Shown here piece by piece: positions 1 through 6,088 of a DNA stretch of 11,317 bases. The stretch is from assembly GCA_964545075.1 (NCBI GenBank), contig CAZJFS010000144.1, positions 1-11,317 of the forward strand. Direction: 5' to 3'. The position numbers and the translations under genes were made by a program. This stretch comes from DAOPXV01 sp035352535 (GTDB taxonomy: Bacteria > Muiribacteriota > UBA9980). The notes under the pieces were generated by a model that was given only the letters and a program-made list of their open reading frames with translations, was not told where the DNA came from and made no database searches. Each line of letters begins with the position of its first letter. Within the stretch, counting starts at the first letter, position 1.

Positions 1-43
1 GAAAAAAGCCGAAAAAAAATAAGGAAAAAAACAATGAATATAT

Positions 44-77
44 AAAACCCCGGATCCATAACGGATTCGGGGTTTTT
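44..77. terminator. Hairpin terminator, probably bidirectional
   Basis: An inverted repeat has arms 44-57 and 63-76 and a five-base loop at 58-62. On the minus strand it lies two bases after the stop of the 56-residue gene, and the right arm ends in TTTT followed by an AT-rich tail. On the plus strand the hairpin is followed by TTTTT (73-77), and the only irregular position (53/67) is a G-U wobble. The same position is a C-A mismatch in the minus transcript. It should therefore also stop rightward transcription entering from the left, as is usual between convergent genes. Confidence 0.85.
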
Positions 78-79
78 AC

Positions 80-250
80 TCACATCATCTTCTGGAGCAT
101 GTCTTTGAGTATGCTTTCGCGGTTTCTGAGATATTCCTTGTAATCGTTGTTCTTGGTGTGATGGCATTCGACCCTTGTTTCTTCGAGCTCTTTCGAGACC
201 ATCGTAAATAAAAGCTCCTGTTCGGCGGTGGAAAGTTGCATGCTATACAT
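80..250 (-). CDS. Small conserved helical protein of 56 residues
   Basis: The protein has no signal peptide, membrane segment or metal motif. It reads as two amphipathic helices: an N-terminal one around the LSTAEQELL motif (residues 6-14) that continues to about residue 29, and a charged C-terminal one (about 38-56) joined by a short polar HHTKNND link. This pattern resembles an unnamed family of 50-60 residue bacterial proteins, but I know no function for it. The ATG at 250 is chosen because an excellent Shine-Dalgarno (257-263) sits six bases upstream. An in-frame ATG at 313 would add 21 residues but lies only about 8 bases from the predicted transcription start and has no ribosome binding site. 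The gene has its own promoter and a terminator right after its stop, so it is probably monocistronic although it follows a long operon. Confidence 0.85.
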   Translation of the reverse strand: MYSMQLSTAEQELLFTMVSKELEETRVECHHTKNNDYKEYLRNRESILKDMLQKMM

Positions 251-256
251 AAAACC

Positions 257-263
257 CACCTCC
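257..263 (-). promoter_or_regulatory. Shine-Dalgarno GGAGGTG deciding the start of the 56-residue gene
   Basis: The minus strand reads GGAGGTG six bases before the ATG at 250, a near-perfect complement of the 16S rRNA 3' end. This selects 250 over the upstream in-frame ATGs at 313 and 310. Confidence 0.85.
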
Positions 264-327
264 CCTTCGTTGCTTTCGCTGCCCGACCCTTTGTTTTGAC
301 CCGGGTACATCATGCCCTACAATTATC

Positions 328-356
328 ATTATAATCCAATCGCGAAAATATGTCAA
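328..356 (-). promoter_or_regulatory. Perfect-consensus sigma70 promoter for the 56-residue gene
   Basis: The minus strand carries TTGACA (351-356), a 17-base spacer and TATAAT (328-333). Both hexamers and the spacing match the consensus exactly. Transcription should start near 321, giving a leader of about 71 bases before the ATG at 250. The promoter lies in the gap after the TPR gene stop (401). I see no convincing intrinsic terminator in 314-400, so operon readthrough may also reach the small gene. Confidence 0.88.
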
Positions 357-400
357 ATTTTCACGTTAACGGCATGGCTGAAGCGGTTTTGCCGTCGCTT

Positions 401-1876
401 TTATTGCGGCATTGGAGGCATGGCGGGCATTTGGTTCTGCAGGTTCTGCTGCTGCTGCAAAGTGAGCGGATCGACGTATGGCTGGGAAGTTAGCGGCTGG
501 GCGTAGAAAGGGTCGTTCAAACCCGGCGCCGTGAGGGTCGCGGGCGTTCCAGGCATTCCGGGCTGCCCTTCCGTTCCCTGCTGCGACTGAGGTTTTCTGC
601 GCCTTGGAGGCGGCATGTCCGGGTCCTCGTATCCGAGTTTTTCAATTTCTATCTGGCGCATTCCCGATTCTTTTAAGAGGGCCGCGTATTCCTTTGATTT
701 GTTGTTCGTTTTTATCAGGCCTTTTAAGATATAGCGAGCTTCGCTCTTCTTATCCATTAAAAGAAGCACTTTTGAAAGCTGGAGGCCGACTTCGTAGTCC
801 GTGGGGATTATTTCGTAAGCTATCTTCAAATGTTCGCGCGATTCGCGGAACATTCCCGCGCGGTAATAAATATCGCCAAGATATTTATGGGCGCCGGCGT
901 GCGTCGAGAAGTATTCGAGCGCGTAAGTGAAGCTGATTCTGGCCGATTCGAATTTTTCTTTAAGATACTGGTAATAGCCGGTTTTGAAATAAAATTCGGC
1001 GTAAACGCGGTTGAATTTTCTCATGTCTATTTTACCGCCGCCGTTATAGCCCAGCTCCTTTATTTCGCTGAAATTAAAGCCGTTATACGCTAAAAGATAT
1101 ACCATCTGCGTATCGTCGGGTTCCAGGGCCAGGTAGTTTTTGATTTGTTTACGGGCTTCGAAAGTCTTGCCGGTCCTGAGATATAGCCTGATCTGGGCGT
1201 ATTTCGAGCTTTTCATTTTTTTTCCGAGCGTGTCCGCGTATTTATATTGAAGTTCGGCGCCCTCGTCGTCCTTATACGACGACAGGACGTCGCCGAGCCT
1301 TAACACGCGGCTGGCGCTTTGAGGGTTTTCCTTTACCGCCTCCGCGCGTTTTTTTATGTTTTCGGACTTTATTTTTTTAAGGACCGAGTCAAGCCTTTTT
1401 TGGGCTTCTTTTTTGAGCCTTTCGTTAGGCGCGTTCGCTACGACGCTTTCGAGCGATGCGGCTTCGTCCCTGTCCGATTCTTTTTTCTTATAAATGTCGG
1501 CGAAAAGAAGGTACGATTCATAGGCGTCGAAGTTATTCGCTATGGCATAAGTAGCGCAGTAAATAGCCGACTCCAGGTCGTCCTCCATGAGATATTTCTT
1601 GCCTTTCTTCAGAAAATCAGCTTTTTTTCCGTAGTCTATCTTCAGCTTTCCACGGACGCCTTTTTCTTCGGTTCTTGAACCGTCCCGCGTCGCGTCGCCG
1701 TCCTGCTGCCCAGAGGCGGGCGCGGGTGAGTGAACGACGGCGGAAATTATCGCGGCCGCGATCAGCAGGGAGCGCATCAGCGCGCGAACGTCAAACGCCG
1801 AATTTATCCGCTGTAAATGATTTATTCTGATGGTATATTGCGTTTTGATGATATTTGCGAACGATAAAAATTTCAT
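401..1876 (-). CDS. Exported TPR-repeat protein with Pro/Gln-rich C-terminal tail
   Basis: The protein has 491 residues from the ATG at 1876. A hydrophobic stretch at about residues 37-49, followed by a small-residue region (PAPASG), looks like a signal peptide. The body contains several degenerate tetratricopeptide units, clearest at about residues 80-125 and 300-385, where the FESARISFTYALEYF and YLGDIYYRAGMFRESREHL motifs occur. TPR arrays normally bind partner proteins. From about residue 420 the chain becomes PPPRRRKP and then a Pro/Gln/Met-rich tail rich in QQQQ, PGMPG and PPMPQ, likely disordered. The start at 1876 is preferred because ATG overlaps the transporter's TGA by four bases (ATGA), as at the preceding junction. 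An ATG at 1777 would give a more usual signal peptide (458 residues) but has no ribosome binding site; an upstream in-frame start at 1972 is unlikely. Last gene of the operon; its exact role is unknown. Confidence 0.85.
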   Translation of the reverse strand: MKFLSFANIIKTQYTIRINHLQRINSAFDVRALMRSLLIAAAIISAVVHSPAPASGQQDGDATRDGSRTEEKGVRGKLKIDYGKKADFLKKGKKYLMEDDLESAIYCATYAIANNFDAYESYLLFADIYKKKESDRDEAASLESVVANAPNERLKKEAQKRLDSVLKKIKSENIKKRAEAVKENPQSASRVLRLGDVLSSYKDDEGAELQYKYADTLGKKMKSSKYAQIRLYLRTGKTFEARKQIKNYLALEPDDTQMVYLLAYNGFNFSEIKELGYNGGGKIDMRKFNRVYAEFYFKTGYYQYLKEKFESARISFTYALEYFSTHAGAHKYLGDIYYRAGMFRESREHLKIAYEIIPTDYEVGLQLSKVLLLMDKKSEARYILKGLIKTNNKSKEYAALLKESGMRQIEIEKLGYEDPDMPPPRRRKPQSQQGTEGQPGMPGTPATLTAPGLNDPFYAQPLTSQPYVDPLTLQQQQNLQNQMPAMPPMPQ

Positions 1877-2826
1877 GCCGGATCCGACACCGCCTTTTCT
1901 TTTTGTGATCCCTCGAACTGCGAGGCTATATAAACGCCAGCTATTATAAGCGCTCCGCCTGAGAAGGTCCATTGCGTGAGAGGCTCCCTGAGAAGAAGGT
2001 TGCCGAGCAAAATTCCTATAAGCGGCTGAAGGTTTAAGAATATCCCCATGAACGAGGCGTTCAATTTTTCAAGCAGATAATACCACACGAAATACGCGAA
2101 CGCCGTCGCGAATAAAGCCAGATATAAGACGCACAGCCACGACGCTCCGGACATTTTAACGGCGGCGGGAAGCCCGCCTTCGTAAAGCGCGCAGGGATAT
2201 AAAAATATCGCGCCGATTATGACGGCGTATGCCGTTACGACGAAACTGGGTACGCGCTTGACTATTTCGCGCCCCCATATTGTGTAAAACGAGCAGCAGA
2301 CGGTCGAGAGCAGGACAAGGGCGTCGCCCAGTATCGAATATCCGGACGTTGCCGCCGTCGAGGACGCTGATTTCGAGAGTTCAGGGGGCAGTATTATCAG
2401 AAGGACGCCTGACAGGGAAAGGGTTATGCCTATCCACATGGCTTTCGTTATGCGCTCCCGCAGAAGCATCGACGCCAGAAGGATCATCGTTATAGGCTCC
2501 GAGGCTATCTCGAGCGCGGCGTTCATGGTTTTAGTGCTTTTCAAGCCTATATTCTGGAGGATGTAAGCCAGAGTGAATCCGACGATGCCCAGATTGAAGC
2601 ATGTCAGAAGGTCTCTTGCGGATAACTTTACGGCGCGGTATTTCGTGAGAAGGAAGGGGATCATTATAAGGCCCGTCATCGAAAACCTTATGAAGGCGAG
2701 CGCGATCGGCGTTATTTTTTCCGTTTCCATCGGGATTTTGGTTGCGACGTAAGTGCCGCCCCATATGACGTTTAAAAGCACCAGCGTCAGCGAGTAAAAT
2801 TTTATATTGACCGTCCCAGTTTTCAT
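1873..2826 (-). CDS. EamA-family (drug/metabolite transporter superfamily) permease
   Basis: This 317-residue inner-membrane protein has about ten hydrophobic segments arranged as two EamA repeats (roughly residues 10-145 and 165-300). Family hallmarks are visible. The first helix carries NVIWGGTYVATK (19-30), the end of repeat 1 has LLRERIT followed by a glycine-rich helix, and repeat 2 ends with LQPLIGILLGNLLLREPLT before a last helix with GGALIIAGVY. Such proteins export or exchange small metabolites such as amino acids or nucleotide-related compounds, but the substrate cannot be read from sequence. The length is typical. The ATG at 2826 overlaps the DUF4416 stop by four bases, and the gene's own TGA overlaps the next ATG in the same way, so translation is probably coupled on both sides. 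Confidence 0.93.
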   Translation of the reverse strand: MKTGTVNIKFYSLTLVLLNVIWGGTYVATKIPMETEKITPIALAFIRFSMTGLIMIPFLLTKYRAVKLSARDLLTCFNLGIVGFTLAYILQNIGLKSTKTMNAALEIASEPITMILLASMLLRERITKAMWIGITLSLSGVLLIILPPELSKSASSTAATSGYSILGDALVLLSTVCCSFYTIWGREIVKRVPSFVVTAYAVIIGAIFLYPCALYEGGLPAAVKMSGASWLCVLYLALFATAFAYFVWYYLLEKLNASFMGIFLNLQPLIGILLGNLLLREPLTQWTFSGGALIIAGVYIASQFEGSQKEKAVSDPA

Positions 2827-3380
2827 TTTATATTCGTCCGTTTTGTTTCAGATGCCGTTTTCATAAGGTCCCTGTATGTGTTCCGCAGTTCGTTGAAGTA
2901 GGAGATATAGCTCTCGCGGTAATCCGGAAAGGTCCATTCGAAAGGCGTGAAGGAATGGTTCTTATAGTAAAGCGTTATTTCGGCGTATATTCCGTCTTTT
3001 ATATATATCCGCTGTATGTTGTCCTTGGCCGAGGCCAGAACGACCTTCGCGAGGGTCAGATAACCCGGATCTAGGTTTATCGAGCGGTTGACTCCGTCCT
3101 TCGAAAACGTCAGCTCGAGGGCGTTGCTGGCGGTTTTGACGTCCGCGAGCTCGTCCGGCATTATCAGTTTTTCAAAGGCGTAAAAAACGCGCTTGATGTC
3201 GGCGCCGCCCATTTCCTTCCGGTAGTAACCCGTATAATTGAAATCGTAAACGCGGCTTTTGGAAATTATCGCGCCGTGCCTTTTCGTGAGTTCCGCTTCG
3301 GCTTTTTCGAGCGTTTCCGCGTCGGTGAAAAGTATTCCGTAAAAAAGAAGGACGCTCTGGTGAAATTTAGGCTTTCCCAT
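2823..3380 (-). CDS. DUF4416 family protein
   Basis: This 185-residue soluble protein is recognised as DUF4416 from its ordered motifs. It has an N-terminal LLFYGILFTD strand (11-20), then FNYTGYYRKEMG (47-58) and FEKLIMPDEL (69-78). The family signature NLDPGYLTLAKVVLAS spans 102-117, followed by RIYIKDGIYAEITLYY (124-139) and a WTFPDYR segment (149-155). The length matches the family, which is widespread in anaerobic and thermophilic bacteria and has no established function. The conserved Asp, Glu and Tyr residues could form an active site, but that is only inference. The ATG shares one base with the stop of the QueG-like gene (TAATG) and has no strong ribosome binding site, which points to termination-reinitiation and matched synthesis of the two proteins. 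Confidence 0.93.
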   Translation of the reverse strand: MGKPKFHQSVLLFYGILFTDAETLEKAEAELTKRHGAIISKSRVYDFNYTGYYRKEMGGADIKRVFYAFEKLIMPDELADVKTASNALELTFSKDGVNRSINLDPGYLTLAKVVLASAKDNIQRIYIKDGIYAEITLYYKNHSFTPFEWTFPDYRESYISYFNELRNTYRDLMKTASETKRTNIK

Positions 3381-4099
3381 TAATTTTCACGGCCCCTGCA
3401 GGCTTTTACGCAAATTCCGCAGATGCCCTTGGTAACGAACATAAGCCTTTGAAATTTCGAGATCTGCTCGACGCACTTCGGAAGGCGGAAATCGGAGGCG
3501 CTTTCGCCTATCGCTCCGACCGGGCAGGCGGCGAGGCATGCGCGGCAGTTTCCGCAGTCGCCCGCCAGAGGAGGCGTTACCGCGAGCGGCGCGTCGGTAA
3601 GGACGGTTACGAGCCTCATGCGCGAGCCGAATTCAGGCGAGACGAGCAGGTTGTTTCTGCCTATATATCCGGTTCCGGCGGCTTTTCCAACCAGCTTATG
3701 ATTAAGATAGCTTTTTTGAGACGCCTTGTCGATTATCTGGGAAGCCGCGACGGGCATGGCTTCGAAGCCGGAATTCTGGATTATGGCCGTGATTTTTAAG
3801 GCGGCGTCGTCGAGAAAGGAATTGACGCGGTTGTAATGCATCGCGTAAAGAGGCGTGGGCTCGGTAAAAATGCTTTCCAGGATGGAATCCGAAAGATGAA
3901 ACGCCATCGAGATGGCGTATTTCATTTTAGCGGTCGCGGGATTTTGAAGCAGCGCGGGATGAAAGCCTTCCGCGACGGCGGCTATATCGCAGGCGCGAAA
4001 GATCGACATTCCGGCGTTTAACGCGTAATTTTCAAGCAAATTGAAGTTTTCCGGTCCGTTTTCTTTCGAGAGGACGATATCTTTGATGAAATTTTCCAA
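3380..4099 (-). CDS. Short QueG-family (COG1600-like) protein with double [4Fe-4S] domain
   Basis: This 239-residue cytoplasmic protein resembles the core of epoxyqueuosine reductase. The segment HKLVGKAAGTGYIGRNNLL (134-152) and the following EFGSRMRLVTVLTDAPL (156-172) match the conserved corrinoid-proximal region of the family. It is followed by a bacterial-ferredoxin-like pair of clusters: Cys182, 185, 188 and 192-Pro, then Cys209, 227, 230 and 234. All eight ligands are present, so two [4Fe-4S] clusters are expected. It is far shorter than canonical QueG (about 350-380 residues), lacks the C-terminal HEAT-like part, and shows a His-Lys motif where QueG has an Asp-containing segment. I therefore treat it as a paralog with unknown substrate, not as QueG. 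The start is TTG at 4099; a GGAG lies about 11 bases upstream and no ATG exists before the in-frame stop at 4124. Confidence 0.85.
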   Translation of the reverse strand: MENFIKDIVLSKENGPENFNLLENYALNAGMSIFRACDIAAVAEGFHPALLQNPATAKMKYAISMAFHLSDSILESIFTEPTPLYAMHYNRVNSFLDDAALKITAIIQNSGFEAMPVAASQIIDKASQKSYLNHKLVGKAAGTGYIGRNNLLVSPEFGSRMRLVTVLTDAPLAVTPPLAGDCGNCRACLAACPVGAIGESASDFRLPKCVEQISKFQRLMFVTKGICGICVKACRGREN

Positions 4100-4127
4100 T
4101 TGTATCTTTTCTCCGTATTCTGTTTAT

Positions 4128-4838
4128 TTATTTATTGAATTCTTCGACTTTTAATTTAGACATGGGGTTTAAATTCCAGAAAGGCTCGCGGTCTTTAGAC
4201 GTTATGAAGCGCGGGCCGACCACCATATTCATCTTGAGTTCGTGTTTCGAATGGGTATTTCCGTACATCGCGCGCAGCCCGACGAATACGAACAGCCGGC
4301 CTTTAAAACCCTCGCGGTCCGTGTCGGTATAGAAAGTGTTGAAGAAAAGGTAGCTGCCGTTGGTTTTGTCGGGCAGAGAACTCAGGGAATAGATCACGCG
4401 CTCGTTCTCGACGGTGTTGTTGGCCTGTTCCCATTTTCCGGACCAGTTAGCGCGTTTGACCTTGCCGTTGCTCTGATCGAAGATATACATTATCTTTTCG
4501 ATGATCGGCTTTCCGTCCTTGTCGATGCCGTTGAATTTCGCGAAACGTATTCTCGAGCCGCCGACCTCCCTGTCGCCGACCTTTATCGGGTCCTGTATGA
4601 TGAATTTATCTCCGACGAGGCCGTCGGGAAAGACGGCGGCGCGTATGTCGGTCTTGAGCCATTCGAGGATTATGCGCGATGAATTCTGAGCGTTTATTTC
4701 GTCCTCGCTGTATTTGTATATGTCGTATGATTTTATGAAGAGGTTATACACCGCCATTAGAAGCATGAGCGAAAGTCCCATGACTATCATGAGCTCGACC
4801 ATGGTGAAGGCTTTTTTATTTTTGAAGACGAATTTCAT
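4128..4838 (-). CDS. GspJ/PilW-like minor pseudopilin
   Basis: The 236-residue protein has a class III (type IV pilin) signal: a short basic leader KNKKA, predicted cleavage after Ala10, Phe at +1 and Glu15 at +5 (FTMVELMIVMG). A hydrophobic helix to about residue 33 is followed by an amphipathic extension carrying NAQNSSRIILEWLKTDIRAAVFPDG (about 45-69), a pattern typical of GspJ/PilW-type minor pilins. The rest is a beta-rich globular head. It would sit in the inner membrane until assembled at the tip of a pilus or pseudopilus. Alanine replaces the usual glycine at -1. An AAGGAA ribosome binding site lies about eight bases before the ATG. The stop of the preceding pilin is 18 bases upstream, which suits a co-assembled I-J pair. 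Confidence 0.85.
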   Translation of the reverse strand: MKFVFKNKKAFTMVELMIVMGLSLMLLMAVYNLFIKSYDIYKYSEDEINAQNSSRIILEWLKTDIRAAVFPDGLVGDKFIIQDPIKVGDREVGGSRIRFAKFNGIDKDGKPIIEKIMYIFDQSNGKVKRANWSGKWEQANNTVENERVIYSLSSLPDKTNGSYLFFNTFYTDTDREGFKGRLFVFVGLRAMYGNTHSKHELKMNMVVGPRFITSKDREPFWNLNPMSKLKVEEFNK

Positions 4839-4856
4839 AAAATTATTCCTTAAAAC

Positions 4857-5357
4857 TTATTTGGGAGCTATGTTTTCGTTAGGCGACAGGGCGAAAAGCG
4901 ATATAGGGCCTTTATTCTTGCCGAGTTTGTCCGTCCAGTAAACGTTCACGACTATCTGGACGTAAGTGAACTCTTTTCCGCGCGCGGTTTCGACCTGCTG
5001 CAAAGGCGTTATTTCGACCTGGCGAATGAAGCGCCCAGCGTCCGTCGGGAATTTTTTGTTGAAGGATTTCGACAGCAGCTCCGCGACTTCCTTTTCTTCC
5101 ATTACCGGTTTTAAATCAGATTTAGGGTCCTGCATCGTAAGCGCGTCGAAAGGCTTGTTCTTCAAAAGCTCTATTATTTCAGTCGCGACGTTTATGGCGA
5201 TCGTGACGTCGCCCGTTCTCATGCTGCCTCTGGCGGAGAGTACGAAGATCTGGTACATCGGCCACATAAGAAGCGTAAAAAGAACCATCGCGACGAGAAG
5301 TTCGATGAAGGTCATGGCGCGTCGGCTTTTTTTTATGCTTTCAAAATTAAAATTCAT
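4857..5357 (-). CDS. GspI/PilV-like minor pseudopilin
   Basis: The 166-residue protein has leader residues 1-14 ending KKSRRA. The mature start is MTFIELLVAMVLF, with Glu19 at position +5 and a hydrophobic helix to about residue 38. The helix continues with GDVTIAINVATEIIELLKNKPFD, the extended amphipathic stretch found in GspI/PilV-type minor pilins. A small head of about 90 residues follows, containing RQVEITPLQQVE and a YVQIVVNVYWTD strand that resembles the GspI fold. As in its neighbour, Ala is at -1 instead of Gly. The start at 5357 is chosen because AAAGGTGA (5366-5373) lies eight bases upstream. An in-frame ATG at 5390 would add 11 residues, has no ribosome binding site and overlaps the previous gene. 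It probably pairs with the J-like and K-like proteins in a tip complex. Confidence 0.85.
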   Translation of the reverse strand: MNFNFESIKKSRRAMTFIELLVAMVLFTLLMWPMYQIFVLSARGSMRTGDVTIAINVATEIIELLKNKPFDALTMQDPKSDLKPVMEEKEVAELLSKSFNKKFPTDAGRFIRQVEITPLQQVETARGKEFTYVQIVVNVYWTDKLGKNKGPISLFALSPNENIAPK

Positions 5358-5365
5358 AATTCGTT

Positions 5366-5373
5366 TCACCTTT
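5366..5373 (-). promoter_or_regulatory. Shine-Dalgarno AAAGGTGA of the GspI-like gene, embedding the upstream stop
   Basis: AAAGGTGA lies eight bases before the ATG at 5357. Its last three bases are the TGA stop of the lipoprotein gene, so ribosomes ending there sit on the next ribosome binding site. This supports 5357 as the true start over 5390. Confidence 0.75.
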
Positions 5374-6064
5374 CGATTGGAGGAGTCCATGTATTCGCCG
5401 TTTTTTTAAGCACTTTGTCCTGTATTTTTATCTGTTTTTCGTATTCCGTCGCCAAACCTTTATCGTTGTCGTTATTTTTGTATATCCTAAGCTTCATCGC
5501 GTTGACGCGTTTCGCGAGAAAAACATTCGTCTCCGGGCCGCTTTCGGCGGATTTTTCAATGCCGTTTAAAACGCCCAGCGCGTCCTCGGGCCTCCCGTCA
5601 ACCATAAGTTGCGACGCTTTTTTTATTTCCGGATTTTCGAGCGCTTCCACGCGTTCCATCGAAGCTTTACAGGCGGCCATTCTTCGTTCGACGTAAATAT
5701 TGCCGCCGGTTCTTGAATAATATTTAATCGCCTCGGAGTAATTCCCCTCCGCTAAGAGGGATTCGGCTATTTTGAAGTCCTTATTTTTGGCCGCGTCTTT
5801 GCCGGCTTTTTCAAGCGCCTCGAGTTCCGGGGGCTTTTCGCCTTTGCCGTAACCTTTTCCCAGGTAGGCGACGCCGTCTTTTCCCATGCCGGGCATCGCG
5901 CTTTCCGTCCTCATCTCTTCGGCGTCGGATTCATAAGTGCGGCCCGACTCGTAGATAAGTTTTTTACCGGCTTTTTTTTCGCCGCAGGAGCATCCCGCCA
6001 TTTGAAACGATAGCAGGAGGATGATTATAATATAAAATTTTCTTGTCAGAACGCTTGTAATCAT
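5366..6064 (-). CDS. Lipoprotein with a TPR-like segment (pilus operon)
   Basis: From the ATG at 6064 the protein has 232 residues. A basic N-terminus (TRKF) and a hydrophobic core IIIILLLSF precede the lipobox MAGC, with the lipidated Cys at residue 25 and a second Cys at 27. Ser at +2 favours outer-membrane sorting if the E. coli rule holds. A glycine- and charge-rich linker (about 45-75) follows. Helical TPR-like units come next, with the motifs FKIAESLLAEGNYSEAIKYY (about 88-107) and QLMVDGRPEDALGVLNGI (about 138-155). An in-frame ATG at 6079 adds five residues but has no ribosome binding site. The start at 6064 has GGA seven to eight bases upstream and gives a normal-length lipoprotein signal. 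It lies between the K-like and I-like pilin genes. A pilotin-like or assembly role is possible by analogy with TPR lipoproteins of type IV pili (PilF/Tgl), but it is not shown. Confidence 0.85.
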   Translation of the reverse strand: MITSVLTRKFYIIIILLLSFQMAGCSCGEKKAGKKLIYESGRTYESDAEEMRTESAMPGMGKDGVAYLGKGYGKGEKPPELEALEKAGKDAAKNKDFKIAESLLAEGNYSEAIKYYSRTGGNIYVERRMAACKASMERVEALENPEIKKASQLMVDGRPEDALGVLNGIEKSAESGPETNVFLAKRVNAMKLRIYKNNDNDKGLATEYEKQIKIQDKVLKKTANTWTPPIER

Positions 6065-6088
6065 AAAAAATTCCGCCATGCGCGGCCG

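Noticed and set aside
330..335. TATAAT on the plus strand, suggesting a divergent promoter.
   Set aside because: It arises because the minus-strand -10 is part of a palindromic ATTATAAT. No -35 hexamer lies at the right distance on the plus strand and no plus-strand gene follows.
1876..1972. Longer N-terminus for the TPR protein starting at 1972.
   Set aside because: It would overlap the end of the transporter gene by about 100 bases, has no ribosome binding site, and the extra residues bury the signal peptide.
3380..4099. Calling this gene queG.
   Set aside because: It is too short, lacks the C-terminal part of QueG, and the Asp-containing segment is not matched. A paralog call is safer.
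6026..6064. Possible internal promoter (TATAAT-like) at the start of the second lipoprotein gene.
   Set aside because: The best -35-like hexamer is only 14 bases away, and the AT-richness is explained by codons for the hydrophobic signal peptide.
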